Assembly: GCF_000062885.1 (NCBI RefSeq)
Contig: NC_009142.1
Span: 7,739,584 to 7,803,583 of the forward strand
Direction of reading: 5' to 3'
Length of the DNA: 64,000 nt
Origin: Saccharopolyspora erythraea NRRL 2338
Lineage (GTDB): Bacteria > Actinomycetota > Actinomycetes > Mycobacteriales > Pseudonocardiaceae
Positions 1 to 8,191 of this stretch are shown piece after piece. The notes under the pieces were generated by a model, which saw only the letters and a program-made list of their open reading frames with translations, made no database searches and had not been told where the DNA came from. A program made the translations under genes and the position numbers. Each line of letters starts with the position of its first letter. Positions within the stretch are counted from its first letter, which is position 1.

Positions 1-345
1 CCAGGTCCCGACGAGCATGCCCTCGAACGCGATGGCCCCGGCGCCGTCCCAGCTCTCGCGCAGCTCGCTGATGCCCGCGTTGAGGTTCGTGCGGATCGCC
101 GAGAGCGCCTCGCCGACCTGGCCCCACGCCTCGGCGTTGACCTCGATCCTGGAGAAGTCACCGGTGATCGGCGCGATCAGCGACTCGATCAGGTTCTCGC
201 CGGTGACCTTCTCGTACACCCAGTTGACCGCCTGCACCTGCCATCCGGCGTCCTCGACCGCGGCGTCGAGCGCATCGGCGTTGCTCTTGGTCGGATCGGC
301 TTCCAGCAGCGCGATCGGGTCTTCCTCGTCCGCGAACGCCCCCAT
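1..345 (-). CDS. WXG-type T7SS large substrate, N-terminal part (cut by window edge)
   Basis: The first 115 residues are visible; the rest lies outside the window. The segment is acidic and helical, and after about residue 65 it has the pattern of a WXG100-like helical hairpin, with a W-x-G turn (SWDGAGA, near residue 100). In actinobacteria such N-terminal domains head long type VII secretion (T7SS) proteins, often polymorphic toxins of the CpnT kind, but the effector end cannot be seen. It starts 12 bases after the EspC-like gene on the same strand, so the two are almost certainly co-translated partners. The ATG at 345 is the first in-frame start after that gene. A secreted toxin role is inferred. 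Confidence 0.6.
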   Translation of the reverse strand, partial: MGAFADEEDPIALLEADPTKSNADALDAAVEDAGWQVQAVNWVYEKVTGENLIESLIAPITGDFSRIEVNAEAWGQVGEALSAIRTNLNAGISELRESWDGAGAIAFEGMLVGTW

Positions 346-357
346 GTCGAAATCCCC

Positions 358-687
358 TCAGACCTTCATCTTGTCGAGATCGGCCTCGATCGCACGCAGC
401 ATCTCGACCATCCGCTGTTCGCGCTGTTCGTACTCGGCGGATGTGTTCCCCAGCTCTTCCTTGACCTTCATGAGCGCCGAACGCGCGAAGTCGAGGGTTT
501 CGCCGTAGAGGGCCGTGACGCCCTCGACGACCGGGACCAGCACCGTCATCAGGCCGGTGAAACCGCTGGTGTTCGACGCGGTGCTCTCCGCCCACGCATC
601 GATTTCGGTGAAATGGTTCGCATTCCGTTCGAGGAGCCCTGCGAACCCCCTCAGCTCCTCCGGAACCGCCTTGAGACTCCCGGCCAT
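358..687 (-). CDS. EspC-like / WXG100-superfamily small T7SS protein
   Basis: This 109-aa helical protein has the size and build of EspC/DUF2580 proteins: no signal peptide, a first helix around LRGFAGLLERNANHF, a Gly/Ser-containing turn and a long second helix ending in a charged tail. Such proteins are exported as helical hairpins by ESX systems, usually paired with a larger partner. I chose the ATG at 687 because GGGAGG lies just upstream; the open frame continues to 873 but without gene-like sequence. It sits between a lipoprotein gene and a WXG-type large protein on the same strand. Family assignment rests on architecture rather than a diagnostic motif. Confidence 0.6.
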   Translation of the reverse strand: MAGSLKAVPEELRGFAGLLERNANHFTEIDAWAESTASNTSGFTGLMTVLVPVVEGVTALYGETLDFARSALMKVKEELGNTSAEYEQREQRMVEMLRAIEADLDKMKV

Positions 688-856
688 CGCGCCTCCCGAC
701 CCGCTTTCCAAGCCAGGCGGTCCCGCCCTCCGGTACCGCCGGAGGTATGACAGCAGCACCGTGCGAACCGGTTCTCGGAAACCGGCAATAGTGTTCAAGC
801 TGTGACATCCGAGGGAGGGCACTCGCCCGAAAAGCCCCTTTCCCGGGGCGAATCCG

Positions 857-1456
857 TCAGCGCGCCAGCGCACCCAGCACGTACTGCGCCACCGCCTGCG
901 CGGTGTCGCACTGCTCCGCGTCGGCCTCGCCCGCGCCCACCACGACCTGCAACGTGGCCCCGGGCAGCGCCGCGAAGACCGTGCAGTCGTTGGCGTGCAG
1001 CGTCTGCTCGCCCTGCGCCGAACCCAGGTTCACCGGCGTGGTGCCGAGTTCGGCGTAGCCCTCGGGCTGCGCGGCGACGAGCACCGACTGGTCGCCGGTG
1101 CGCGCCTGGTAGGAGCAGCCCCGCGCGGGCGGGTCGAAGCCGACCTCGCGCGCGGTCCCCGGTTCGACGGGGAACGCCAGCCGGGCCAGCTCGTCCGGGC
1201 TCACCAGCCCGCACAGCTCGTTCGTCGGGATGGCGGTGAGCGGACGCCGCTGCTCCGGCGGCAGGTCGCGGGTGATCGACGGCGTCACCGACTCCGACGA
1301 GGTCTCATCGGACGTCGTCGCCGCGGGCGGCCGGCTCGGCGCACCGGGCTCCCCGCCGGGCGCGCAGCCCGCCACCGCCAGGCCCAGCACCGGGGCCAGG
1401 GCGAGCAACTTCGGCCCGCTGCCGGGCCTGCGCTGGACGAACCTCGGACACCGCAT
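857..1456 (-). CDS. DUF3558-type lipoprotein
   Basis: A 199-aa secreted lipoprotein. Basic residues, a hydrophobic stretch and the lipobox VAGC (lipid-carrying Cys31) are followed by a Pro/Ser/Thr-rich linker of about 40 residues and a C-terminal domain with spaced cysteines (ELCGLVSP, RGCSYQ, NDCTVF, EQCDTA). This is the pattern of actinobacterial DUF3558 proteins, which are often encoded beside ESX substrates. It would be anchored on the outer face of the membrane. It precedes the EspC-like gene by 169 bases on the same strand, so the three probably form one secretion cassette. The in-frame ATG at 1456 gives a proper signal peptide. Molecular function unknown. Confidence 0.7.
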   Translation of the reverse strand: MRCPRFVQRRPGSGPKLLALAPVLGLAVAGCAPGGEPGAPSRPPAATTSDETSSESVTPSITRDLPPEQRRPLTAIPTNELCGLVSPDELARLAFPVEPGTAREVGFDPPARGCSYQARTGDQSVLVAAQPEGYAELGTTPVNLGSAQGEQTLHANDCTVFAALPGATLQVVVGAGEADAEQCDTAQAVAQYVLGALAR

Positions 1457-1494
1457 CGACGAACTACCCCACCTCGGCGGACGATCTGCTCGGG

Positions 1495-2604
1495 TCAGTC
1501 TGCCGGGAACTCCCCGGTGGTGTGGAAGCGGTCCAGGATCTTGTGCGCCTCGTCCAGCTCCAGGCCCTGCTCGGCCACCCAGCGGTCGTCGTAGTAGGTG
1601 TTGGCGTAGCGCTCGCCGCCGTCGCAGAGCAGGGTGACGATGCTGCCGCGCTCCCCGGCGCGCCGCATCTCCGCGACCAGGCCGAACACGCCCCACAGGT
1701 TCGTGCCGGTGGAGCCGCCGACGCGGTGGCCGAGCACCTGCTCGGCGAACCGGATAGTCGCGATGGACGCCGCGTCCGGCACCTTGATCATCCGGTCGAT
1801 GGCCTGGCCGATGAACGACGGTTCCACCCGGGGCCTGCCGATGCCCTCGATCAGCGAGCCGCGCTGCCCGGTCCGGGTGGCGTCGCCGTCGCACCAGGCG
1901 TCGAAGAAGACCGAGTGCTCCGGGTCGACGACCGCGAGGCGGGTCCGGTGCCTGCGGTAGCGGATGTAGCGGCCGATCGTCGCGCTGGTGCCGCCGGTGC
2001 CCGCGCCGACCACGATCCAGGCCGGCTCCGGGTGGGTCTCCAGCGCCATCTGCTCGAAGATCGACTCGGCGATGTTGTTGTTGCCCCGCCAGTCGGTGGC
2101 CTGCTCGGCGTGGGTGAACTGGTCCATGAAGTGCCCGCCGAGCTCGGCGGCCAGCCTGCGGGACTCGTCGTAGATCGCCCCGGGAGTGTCGACGAAGTGG
2201 CAGCGGCCGCCTCGGCGCTCTATCAGCGCGACCTTCTCCCGGCTGGTCGACCGGGGCATCACCGCGATGAAGGGCAGGCCCAGCAGGGAGGCGAAGTAGG
2301 CCTCGGAGACCGCGGTCGAGCCCGATGACGCCTCGATGACCGGTGTGTTTTCGGTCACCCAGCCGTTGCAGATCGCATGCAGGAACAGCGACCGGGCGAG
2401 CCGGTGCTTGAGAGAACCCGTCGGGTGTGTTGACTCGTCCTTGAGGTAGAGATCAACACCCCACTCCGCGGGGAGCGGGTAGCGCAGCAGGTGGGTGTCG
2501 GCGCTGCGGTTGGCGTCGGCCTCGATGATCCGGATCGCCTCGCTGGTCCACCGCCCGCCGCGCGCCGAGGAGCGGTCCACGCTGCTGCCGATCACCGCGG
2601 TCAT
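1495..2604 (-). CDS. PLP-dependent cysteine desulfhydrase-like protein (Rv3684/Cds1 type)
   Basis: A 369-aa fold-type II PLP enzyme of the cysteine synthase family. The ligand loop [10 protein letters not shown] carries the Schiff-base lysine, followed by ASSGST (substrate loop) and the phosphate-binding loop [10 protein letters not shown]. Family members make cysteine or break it to pyruvate, sulfide and ammonia; the [12 protein letters not shown] context resembles mycobacterial Cds1, a desulfhydrase, as I recall it. I prefer the ATG at 2604, preceded by GCGAGGACGG. A GTG at 2643 overlapping the stop of the DUF4229 gene is an alternative and would imply translational coupling. Cytoplasmic. 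Desulfhydrase versus synthase cannot be settled from sequence alone. Confidence 0.8.
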   Translation of the reverse strand: MTAVIGSSVDRSSARGGRWTSEAIRIIEADANRSADTHLLRYPLPAEWGVDLYLKDESTHPTGSLKHRLARSLFLHAICNGWVTENTPVIEASSGSTAVSEAYFASLLGLPFIAVMPRSTSREKVALIERRGGRCHFVDTPGAIYDESRRLAAELGGHFMDQFTHAEQATDWRGNNNIAESIFEQMALETHPEPAWIVVGAGTGGTSATIGRYIRYRRHRTRLAVVDPEHSVFFDAWCDGDATRTGQRGSLIEGIGRPRVEPSFIGQAIDRMIKVPDAASIATIRFAEQVLGHRVGGSTGTNLWGVFGLVAEMRRAGERGSIVTLLCDGGERYANTYYDDRWVAEQGLELDEAHKILDRFHTTGEFPAD

Positions 2605-2639
2605 CGCACCGTCCTCGCCGAAATCCCTGCTCAGCAGGG

Positions 2640-2954
2640 TCACTGGTCGTCTTCGTCGCGCTCGCCGCGCAGCTGCGCGCGCAGCTCGTCGCGCTGGGCC
2701 CGGCGCCGCTCGGCGCGCTCGGCCATGCCGGTGGCGACCCGGCGCCGCAGCGACCCGAACACCAGCATCGAGATCGGCATCACCAGCACCACCGCGACGG
2801 CCATGGCCACCAGCAACGGCACCTGGAACACCAGCAGCAGCGCGGTCGCGGCGGCCAGCATCCCCAGCCTGGCCAGCGTGTAAAGCGCCACGTCGCGGGC
2901 CAGGGTGGAACCGGGCTGCTCGGTCACCTGCTCGTCCTCTTGCTGTTTCAGCAC
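2640..2954 (-). CDS. DUF4229-type small membrane protein
   Basis: A 104-aa protein with a polar N-terminus, two adjacent transmembrane segments (about residues 28-46 and 48-68) and a highly charged Arg/Glu-rich cytoplasmic tail. This matches DUF4229 proteins, small actinobacterial membrane proteins of unknown function. Translation starts at GTG 2954 or at an internal GTG at 2927. Its stop overlaps a possible GTG start of the following PLP-enzyme gene, so the two may be co-expressed. It is divergent from bldC, with about 180 bases between them. Confidence 0.65.
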   Translation of the reverse strand: MLKQQEDEQVTEQPGSTLARDVALYTLARLGMLAAATALLLVFQVPLLVAMAVAVVLVMPISMLVFGSLRRRVATGMAERAERRRAQRDELRAQLRGERDEDDQ

Positions 2955-3131
2955 GTCAACCAGGGTAAAGCACGCCTTCGGGCGCCCTTCGGCGCAGGCC
3001 GTCGCCCGAAGCGCCGCTTTCGTCCCTTACCTTCCCTTTACCTGGACCCAAATGTTCGAGTACCTGCCCTCCCAAGTGCCAGGATGCGACCGGAATGCCC
3101 GAAAACCGTCCTCGCACCGTGGAGGTCACCA

Positions 3132-3356
3132 GTGACCGCGACGCCCCAGCAGACCCGCCAGAACGGACAGGAGCAGCTGCTCACCCCCGGTGAGGTCGCT
3201 TCGCTGTTCCGCGTCGATCCCAAGACCGTGACCCGGTGGGCGACCGCCGGCCGGATCGGTTCCATCCGCACGCCCGGTGGCCACCGCCGCTTCCGCGAGT
3301 CCGAGGTCCGCGCCCTGCTCGCCGAGCTGACCAACGACGTCAGCCGCAGCGCGTAG
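3132..3356 (+). CDS. bldC: BldC, MerR-like developmental regulator
   Basis: A 74-aa protein that is nearly all one winged helix-turn-helix of the MerR type: LLTPGEVASLFRVDPKTVTR (helix-turn-helix) then the wing RTPGGHRRFRESEV. Streptomyces BldC is about the same size and binds head-to-tail on direct repeats to hold back sporulation and turn on secondary metabolism. GTG 3132 is chosen because GGAGG lies seven bases ahead, although the open frame extends to 2940. It is monocistronic: a strong hairpin follows 37 bases after the stop and the upstream neighbour is divergent. The assignment is secure at family level. Confidence 0.92.
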   Translation: MTATPQQTRQNGQEQLLTPGEVASLFRVDPKTVTRWATAGRIGSIRTPGGHRRFRESEVRALLAELTNDVSRSA

Positions 3357-3392
3357 GTCCCGGACCGCCGACAGCGCCCAGGGAGACCCGGC

Positions 3393-3437
3393 GGAGCCAG
3401 GTGACGCCTCACCGCAGAGGAGGCGTCACCTGGCTCC
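3393..3437 (+). terminator. Strong hairpin terminator after bldC
   Basis: Perfect 18-bp inverted repeat: left arm 3393-3410, 9-nt loop, right arm 3420-3437. There is no T-run, as is common in GC-rich actinobacteria. It isolates bldC from the small membrane-protein gene that starts 76 bases later. Confidence 0.85.
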
Positions 3438-3476
3438 GGTCGCGCCGGCGTCTTCGACCTCGATGCCCGGTTTTGG

Positions 3477-4655
3477 CTAGTCTCGTGGGTGACGAGTGGA
3501 GGTGGCGCCAAGATGATCTACGTGCTGGCGGCGATCGGTTTCGTCACGGTCGCGGTGCTGCTCTGGAAGGCGTTCGGTCCGGACACCACCACCCGCCCGA
3601 CCAGCGGCGGCCGCCGTGCCCCGATCGCGCCGGACGACGACCCCGAGTTCCTGCGCAGGCTCGGCGAGCAGCAGCGCAAGCCGCGCAACCCCGGCGAGGA
3701 GAGCTGACCCGGCGGTCACGGGCCGCGCCCGTGACCCCGTGAACAGCCCGAAGGGCTCACGGGCCGCGGCTGCCTGTCGCGCGCCCGCGGCGCAGGCCGA
3801 GCCGCAGCCGACCGCGACCACCGCCGTTCCGGCGACCGAAGCCGAGGTCGGCTGTTGCGTGCCCAGCACGACGGCGACCGCGAACCCCGACACCGGCATC
3901 AGGCCGATCAGCACCCCGACGCGGTCCGCGCCGAGAACGGCGAGCCCGTGGTACCAGAGGCAGAACGCCACCGCCGTCACCACGACCGCCACGACCAGCA
4001 GCGCGGCCAGTTCCACCGCTCCCGGTGGGCGCAGCGGCTCGGTGGCGGCCCCGGCGGCCAGGCCGATACCGCCGGCGATGAGGCAGCACCACATCGACAC
4101 CGCGAGTCCGCCGAGCCGGGCCACCACACCGACGGCCAGCAGCGTGAACGACGCCTCGCACAGCAGGCTCCCCACCGAGAGCGCCAGGCCCGCACCGCGC
4201 CACGCCCCACCACCGGAGAGCGCCGCGATGCCGGCCACCACCAGCGCGGCACCCGCCACGACGGGCGGCGACGGACGCCGCCGGGACAGCAGCGGGGCGG
4301 CCAGGCCGAGCAGGAGCGGGCTGGCGCCGACGACCGCGGCCACGAAACCCGGGTCGGCGTAGCGCTGGGCGTGGATCTGCAGCAGCGAGAACCCGAGCAT
4401 CCCCGAGACGGCCAGCCCGGCGAGCGCGGGCAGGTCGCGCACCCGCGGCACCGGTAGCGACCGGCCCCGGACCCTCGCCCACCCCAGGAGCAGCACCCCG
4501 GCCAAGGCGTAGCGGAAGCCCTGGCCCGTCCACATCGGATAGTCGCGCAGCAGGCCGTTGACCGGCACCGCTGCACCCACCGCCGCCGCTGCCACCGCCG
4601 CGCCCGCGATCGCGGCGCGCTCATACCGAACCCCGGTGATGATCACGGAACCCAT
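3477..4655 (-). CDS. EamA/DMT-family exporter with abnormally long C-terminus
   Basis: The first ~300 residues are a two-repeat drug/metabolite transporter of about ten transmembrane helices, e.g. VAAVVGASPLLLGLAAPLL and VAFCLWYHGLAVLGADRVGV. Members export amino acids or other metabolites from the cytoplasm. It is divergent from a MocR-type regulator, a pairing often seen for exporters controlled by PLP-binding regulators. No stop codon occurs until 3477, giving 392 residues instead of the usual 290-310. The extra ~85 residues are Arg-rich, non-membrane and antisense to a small membrane-protein gene and two hairpins. The true end may therefore be changed by a frameshift or simply lie in stop-free GC-rich DNA. 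Start ATG 4655. Confidence 0.75.
   Translation of the reverse strand: MGSVIITGVRYERAAIAGAAVAAAAVGAAVPVNGLLRDYPMWTGQGFRYALAGVLLLGWARVRGRSLPVPRVRDLPALAGLAVSGMLGFSLLQIHAQRYADPGFVAAVVGASPLLLGLAAPLLSRRRPSPPVVAGAALVVAGIAALSGGGAWRGAGLALSVGSLLCEASFTLLAVGVVARLGGLAVSMWCCLIAGGIGLAAGAATEPLRPPGAVELAALLVVAVVVTAVAFCLWYHGLAVLGADRVGVLIGLMPVSGFAVAVVLGTQQPTSASVAGTAVVAVGCGSACAAGARQAAAAREPFGLFTGSRARPVTAGSALLAGVARLALLLAEPAQELGVVVRRDRGTAAAAGRAGGGVRTERLPEQHRDRDETDRRQHVDHLGATSTRHPRD
3513..3707 (+). CDS. 64-aa single-pass membrane protein
   Basis: A short protein with an N-terminal transmembrane helix (residues 2-24, IYVLAAIGFVTVAVLLWKAF) and a basic, Pro-rich cytoplasmic tail ending in an acidic/charged segment (DDDPEFLRRLGEQQRK). 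The ATG at 3513 has the purine-rich ribosome site GTGGAGGTGG about nine bases upstream, and a 9-bp hairpin follows the stop, so this looks like a real single-gene unit. No family recognised. The EamA gene on the other strand stays open across the whole gene, so one of the two reading frames is probably overcalled; I favour this one because of its translation and termination signals. Confidence 0.6.
   Translation: MIYVLAAIGFVTVAVLLWKAFGPDTTTRPTSGGRRAPIAPDDDPEFLRRLGEQQRKPRNPGEES
3715..3735 (+). terminator. Hairpin terminator after the 64-aa membrane protein
   Basis: Perfect 9-bp stem (3715-3723 with 3727-3735) and 3-nt loop, eight bases after the stop codon. A second hairpin (AGCCC-GAA-GGGCT, about 3745-3757) follows and could serve the convergent EamA gene. 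Confidence 0.65.
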
Positions 4656-4832
4656 GGTCGGCCCGAATTGGACCAGTTATAAGCGCCACTTTCCCGTCAC
4701 AACTTTGGTCCACTTCCGGCGCCGTGAACCGACCCGCTCGCCCACCGACGTGATGCGCGCCATCCCTCAACGGGCCTCCGGCATGCGACGACGGGGGCCG
4801 GGCTGCGCCCGCCGGACGTAAGCTCGGTGCCG

Positions 4833-6230
4833 ATGGAACGCGAGTGGCAGACCCTGCGCGAGCTGCTGCTCCCCGCGGTCGCCGGCACGACCCGGGGCAA
4901 GCGCGGCAGGACGGTGGAGAACGAGCTGCGCGGTGCCATCCGCGACGGCAGGCTGCCGCCCGGCAGCCGCGTGCCGTCCAGCCGCGACCTCGCCGGTCAG
5001 CTCGGGCTTTCCCGCGGCACCGTCGCGGCCGCATACAACCAGCTGGTCGCCGAGGGCTACCTGATCGCCGAACGCGGCTCGGGAACGCGGGTCACCAGCC
5101 ACATCGGCACGCCCGCCGACGGCGCCACCGCGCGAGCGCCACGAGCCCGCGTCGACCTGCACCCGGGGCTTCCGTCGCTGAGCTCGTTCCCCCGCGCCGA
5201 ATGGCTCGCCGCGCACCGGGCTGCGCTGGCCGACCTGCCGAACGACGAGCTGGGCTACCCCGACCCGGCCGGCCTGCCCGCGCTGCGCACCGAGCTGTCG
5301 GCCTACCTCGGCCGGGTGCGGGCGGTCGCGGCCGAGCCCGCCTCGCTGCTGGTGACCAACGGCGCCGCCGAGGGCCTGGCGCTGGTCGCCGACGAGCTCC
5401 ACCGCCGCGGCCACCGCTCGATCGCCGTCGAGGACCCGAGCCACCGCGGCCAGTCCGAACTGCTCGCCTCGCACGGGCTGAGCCCCGTCCCGGTGCCGGT
5501 CGACGAGCACGGCATCCGCGTCGACGACCTCGCCGCCACCGGCTGCCGGGCCGTCCTGGTGACCGCCGCGCACCAGTTCCCGCTCGGCGTCGTGCTGCAC
5601 CCCGACCGCAGGCACCGGCTGCTGGAGTGGGCCGCCGAGCAGGACGGCCTGGTGGTCGAGGACGACTACGACGCCGAGCACCGCTACGACCGGCCCGCGC
5701 TCGGTGCGATGCAGGCGCTCGCGCCGACGCGGGTGATCTACCAGGGCAGCGTCAGCAAGGTGCTCGCCCCGGCGCTGCGGCTGGGCTGGCTGGTGCTGCC
5801 GCCGGCGCTGCTGCCGGAGCTGGTCGAGCGCAAGCGGCTCGACGACCTCGGCTGCGCCACGCTGCCGCAAGCCGCCTTCGCGCACCTGCTGCGCACCGGC
5901 GGCTACGACCGCCACCTGCGCCGCACCCGCGCGCTCTACCGGCGGCGGCGCGACATGCTGCTGTCCACGCTGTCCGACGTCGACGGCTGCGAGCCGGTCG
6001 GCGTGGCCGCCGGGTTGCACCTGGTGCTGCGGCTACCGCCGCGGGTCGACGACCGGCAGGTGCAGGAGTCGCTGGCGGACCAGGGCATCGCCGCACCGGC
6101 GCTGTCGGGCTACGCGCACGGTCCGGCGCCGTTCCCCGGACTGGTCCTGGGCTACGCGGCGCTGTCGGCGGACCAGATCCGCCAGACCAGCGCCGCGATC
6201 GCCGCCGTCGTCGGTCAGCTCTGCCGCTGA
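4833..6230 (+). CDS. MocR/PdxR-family GntR regulator with aminotransferase domain
   Basis: A 465-aa chimeric regulator. Residues ~25-90 are a GntR winged helix (LPPGSRVPSSRDLAGQLGLS, then GTVAAAYNQLVAEGYL). The rest is a fold-type I aminotransferase domain with the PLP-site lysine in GSVSKVLAPALRLGW and the DDYDAEHRYDR segment. MocR proteins bind PLP or a PLP-amino acid adduct to switch transcription; PdxR members control vitamin B6 synthesis, others control nearby metabolic or transport genes. Its divergent neighbour is an EamA exporter, the likely target. GTG 4827 two codons upstream is an alternative start. The last 16 bases overlap the convergent ParA-like gene. Confidence 0.88.
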   Translation: MEREWQTLRELLLPAVAGTTRGKRGRTVENELRGAIRDGRLPPGSRVPSSRDLAGQLGLSRGTVAAAYNQLVAEGYLIAERGSGTRVTSHIGTPADGATARAPRARVDLHPGLPSLSSFPRAEWLAAHRAALADLPNDELGYPDPAGLPALRTELSAYLGRVRAVAAEPASLLVTNGAAEGLALVADELHRRGHRSIAVEDPSHRGQSELLASHGLSPVPVPVDEHGIRVDDLAATGCRAVLVTAAHQFPLGVVLHPDRRHRLLEWAAEQDGLVVEDDYDAEHRYDRPALGAMQALAPTRVIYQGSVSKVLAPALRLGWLVLPPALLPELVERKRLDDLGCATLPQAAFAHLLRTGGYDRHLRRTRALYRRRRDMLLSTLSDVDGCEPVGVAAGLHLVLRLPPRVDDRQVQESLADQGIAAPALSGYAHGPAPFPGLVLGYAALSADQIRQTSAAIAAVVGQLCR

Positions 6231-7954
6231 CGCCCCAGCGCCTGCGGGAAGTCGTCGGCGACGACCGCCGCGAGCTCCAGCAGCGCCATCCGGGTCGGCG
6301 CGGCGAGCTGGTCCAGCTCGACCTCCGCGCCCTCCTCCAGGTGCGGGTCGAACGGGATCCGGGACACCGCACGGCAGCGCGAGCCGAAGTGCGCGATCAG
6401 CTTGTCGACGTCGACCTTGCCGGAACCGGGACGCACCGAGTTGATCACCGCCACGGAACGCTTCACCAGCGCGCCGTAGCCGTGCGCGTCGAGCCAGTCC
6501 AGGGTCGCCGAGGCGCTGCGGGCACCGTCTATGGAACCGGACGAGACGATCACCAGCGAGTCGGCGAGGTCGAGCACGCCCTTCATCGCCGAGTGCATCA
6601 GGCCGGTGCCGCAGTCGGTGAGCACGATGTTGTAGAAGTGCTCGAGCAGCGTGACCGTGCGCCGGTAGTCGTCCTCGCTGAACGCCTCCGAGACGGCCGG
6701 ATCCTGTTCGCTGGCAAGGATTTCCAGCCTGCTCGGGCCCTGCGAGGTGTAGGAGCGGACGTCGCTGTACTTGCGGACGTGACCGGAGTCGCGCAGCAGG
6801 TGGCGGACGGTCGCGGTGGTCTCCAGCGGGATCTTCTGGCTCAGCGTGCCGCGGTCCGGGTTCGCGTCGACGGCGATGACCCGGTCGCCGCGCAGGGACG
6901 AGAAGGTCGAGCCGAGCGTGGCGGTGGTCGTGGTCTTGCCGACGCCGCCCTTGAGGCTCAGCATCGCGATCTTGTAGCAGCCCTGCAGCGGCTGGTTGAT
7001 CCGCGAGATCAGCTCGCGCCTGCGCAGGTCCGAGGAGCTCTCGCCGAGGTTGAGCGAACGGCCGGTGGCGACGTAGACCGCCTTGCGCCAGCCGGACTGC
7101 GGCGGGCGCTTGCTCTGGCGCAGCAGCTGCGCGGACGAGAGGTCCTGCGCCGGGCCCTGCTGCTCGGGGTGCGGGCCCTGCGGCACCGGGTACGGCTGGC
7201 CGGGCTGCACCGGGTTGTGCGGGCCGTACTGCTGTCCGGGCGGGTACTGGCCGGACTGGTCGGGCTGCACCGGGTACGGACCGGACTGCTGACCGGACAC
7301 GTTGTACGGCCCGGAACCCTGCACGGTGTACGGACCGGACTGCTGGCCCTGCACGGTGTACGGACCCGACTGCTGGCCCTGCACCGAGTGCGGACCCGAC
7401 TGGCCGCCGACGGCGTACGGTCCGGACTGCTGGCCCTGCACGTTGTAGGGACCGCTTTGCTGGCCGGAAACGTTGTAGGGACCGGACTGCTGACCGGAAA
7501 CGTTGTAAGGGCCGGACTGCTGACCCGAAACGTTGTACGGCCCCGAACCCTGCACGCTGTACGGACCGGACTGCTGCCCCTGCTGCACCGCGTGCGGCCC
7601 GGACTGCGCGTCGGCGCTGGGGAAGTTCGGCTGCTGCGGCCCGGAAACCGACGGATCGCCGTAGTACTGCGGCGCGTCGGGCTGCGGCGCGGGCTGGCCC
7701 GGCTGCGGCGCGCCGCCCGGGTAGTACGGCCTGGGCGCCCCGGCATCGGGTGCCGGAGGCGGCTGCTGCGCCGACGGATCGACCTGTCCCGGATCCGTGT
7801 ACGACGGGGCGGGATGGCCGGTTGCCGATGCGGGCGCGTACGGCCCGCCGGAGTCGCCGTAGTCCGGCGTCGCGTGCTCGATCCCCGCACCGTCGGCCGG
7901 AACTGCCGCGCCCGTGTCACGCTGCGTTTCGGGCTCTTCGTACCGTCCGGTCAC
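6215..7954 (-). CDS. ParA/MinD-like ATPase with Gln-Ser-Gly-Pro-Tyr repeat N-terminus
   Basis: A 579-aa protein in two parts. The first ~300 residues are a Pro/Gln/Gly/Tyr-rich disordered region with about a dozen copies of a QQSGPYxV unit. The rest is a SIMIBI-class P-loop ATPase with the deviant Walker A KGGVGKTT at 335-342, VDANPDRG (switch I) and TDCGTG. Mycobacterial ESX-linked proteins such as EspI share this Pro-rich plus MinD-like layout. It is last in the cytochrome c maturation cluster, in the place of Rv0530 as I recall. GTG 7954 follows GGAGGG by 8 bases; the frame is open further upstream but implausible. A positioning or secretion-linked role is inferred. Confidence 0.8.
   Translation of the reverse strand: MTGRYEEPETQRDTGAAVPADGAGIEHATPDYGDSGGPYAPASATGHPAPSYTDPGQVDPSAQQPPPAPDAGAPRPYYPGGAPQPGQPAPQPDAPQYYGDPSVSGPQQPNFPSADAQSGPHAVQQGQQSGPYSVQGSGPYNVSGQQSGPYNVSGQQSGPYNVSGQQSGPYNVQGQQSGPYAVGGQSGPHSVQGQQSGPYTVQGQQSGPYTVQGSGPYNVSGQQSGPYPVQPDQSGQYPPGQQYGPHNPVQPGQPYPVPQGPHPEQQGPAQDLSSAQLLRQSKRPPQSGWRKAVYVATGRSLNLGESSSDLRRRELISRINQPLQGCYKIAMLSLKGGVGKTTTTATLGSTFSSLRGDRVIAVDANPDRGTLSQKIPLETTATVRHLLRDSGHVRKYSDVRSYTSQGPSRLEILASEQDPAVSEAFSEDDYRRTVTLLEHFYNIVLTDCGTGLMHSAMKGVLDLADSLVIVSSGSIDGARSASATLDWLDAHGYGALVKRSVAVINSVRPGSGKVDVDKLIAHFGSRCRAVSRIPFDPHLEEGAEVELDQLAAPTRMALLELAAVVADDFPQALGRQRQS
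7250..7580 (-). repeat. ~30-bp in-frame tandem repeat coding QQSGPYxV units
   Basis: Degenerate ~30-bp units (Gly-Gln-Gln-Ser-Gly-Pro-Tyr-x-Val) repeat within the N-terminal half of the ParA-like gene. Units differ mainly at x (Asn, Thr, Ala, Pro, Ser) and alternate VSG with VQG linkers. All lengths keep the reading frame, so the repeat is a protein feature and a likely site of length variation between strains. Confidence 0.85.
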
Positions 7955-8191
7955 CGTTGCCGTCCCTCCAAGACTTGAGTCGACCCGTCCAGGACCGAAT
8001 CCAGACCCTTCCGACCCCGCCTGGGACCGTAGTCCCAGGCACGCCCCCACGTCACCGGGGGTCGTCAGGCGGAATCCGCCGCTGACCGCCGTCCGGTACA
8101 CCGGATCCCGCTGGTCACCAGCGCCCGGTGCCCGTCCCGGCCGTTCCGGCGGACGGCGGGCGGCCGCCGCCACCCGCCGTCGATCACGCGC

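Noticed and set aside
2940-3131. N-terminal extension of BldC
   Set aside because: The frame is open, but a ribosome site at 3121-3125 and family length support GTG 3132.
4844-7978. A 1,044-codon open frame on the plus strand through the MocR and ParA-like genes
   Set aside because: It runs in the wrong frame over the MocR gene and antisense to the ParA-like gene, whose motifs are clear. Long open frames are expected in GC-rich DNA because stop codons are rare.
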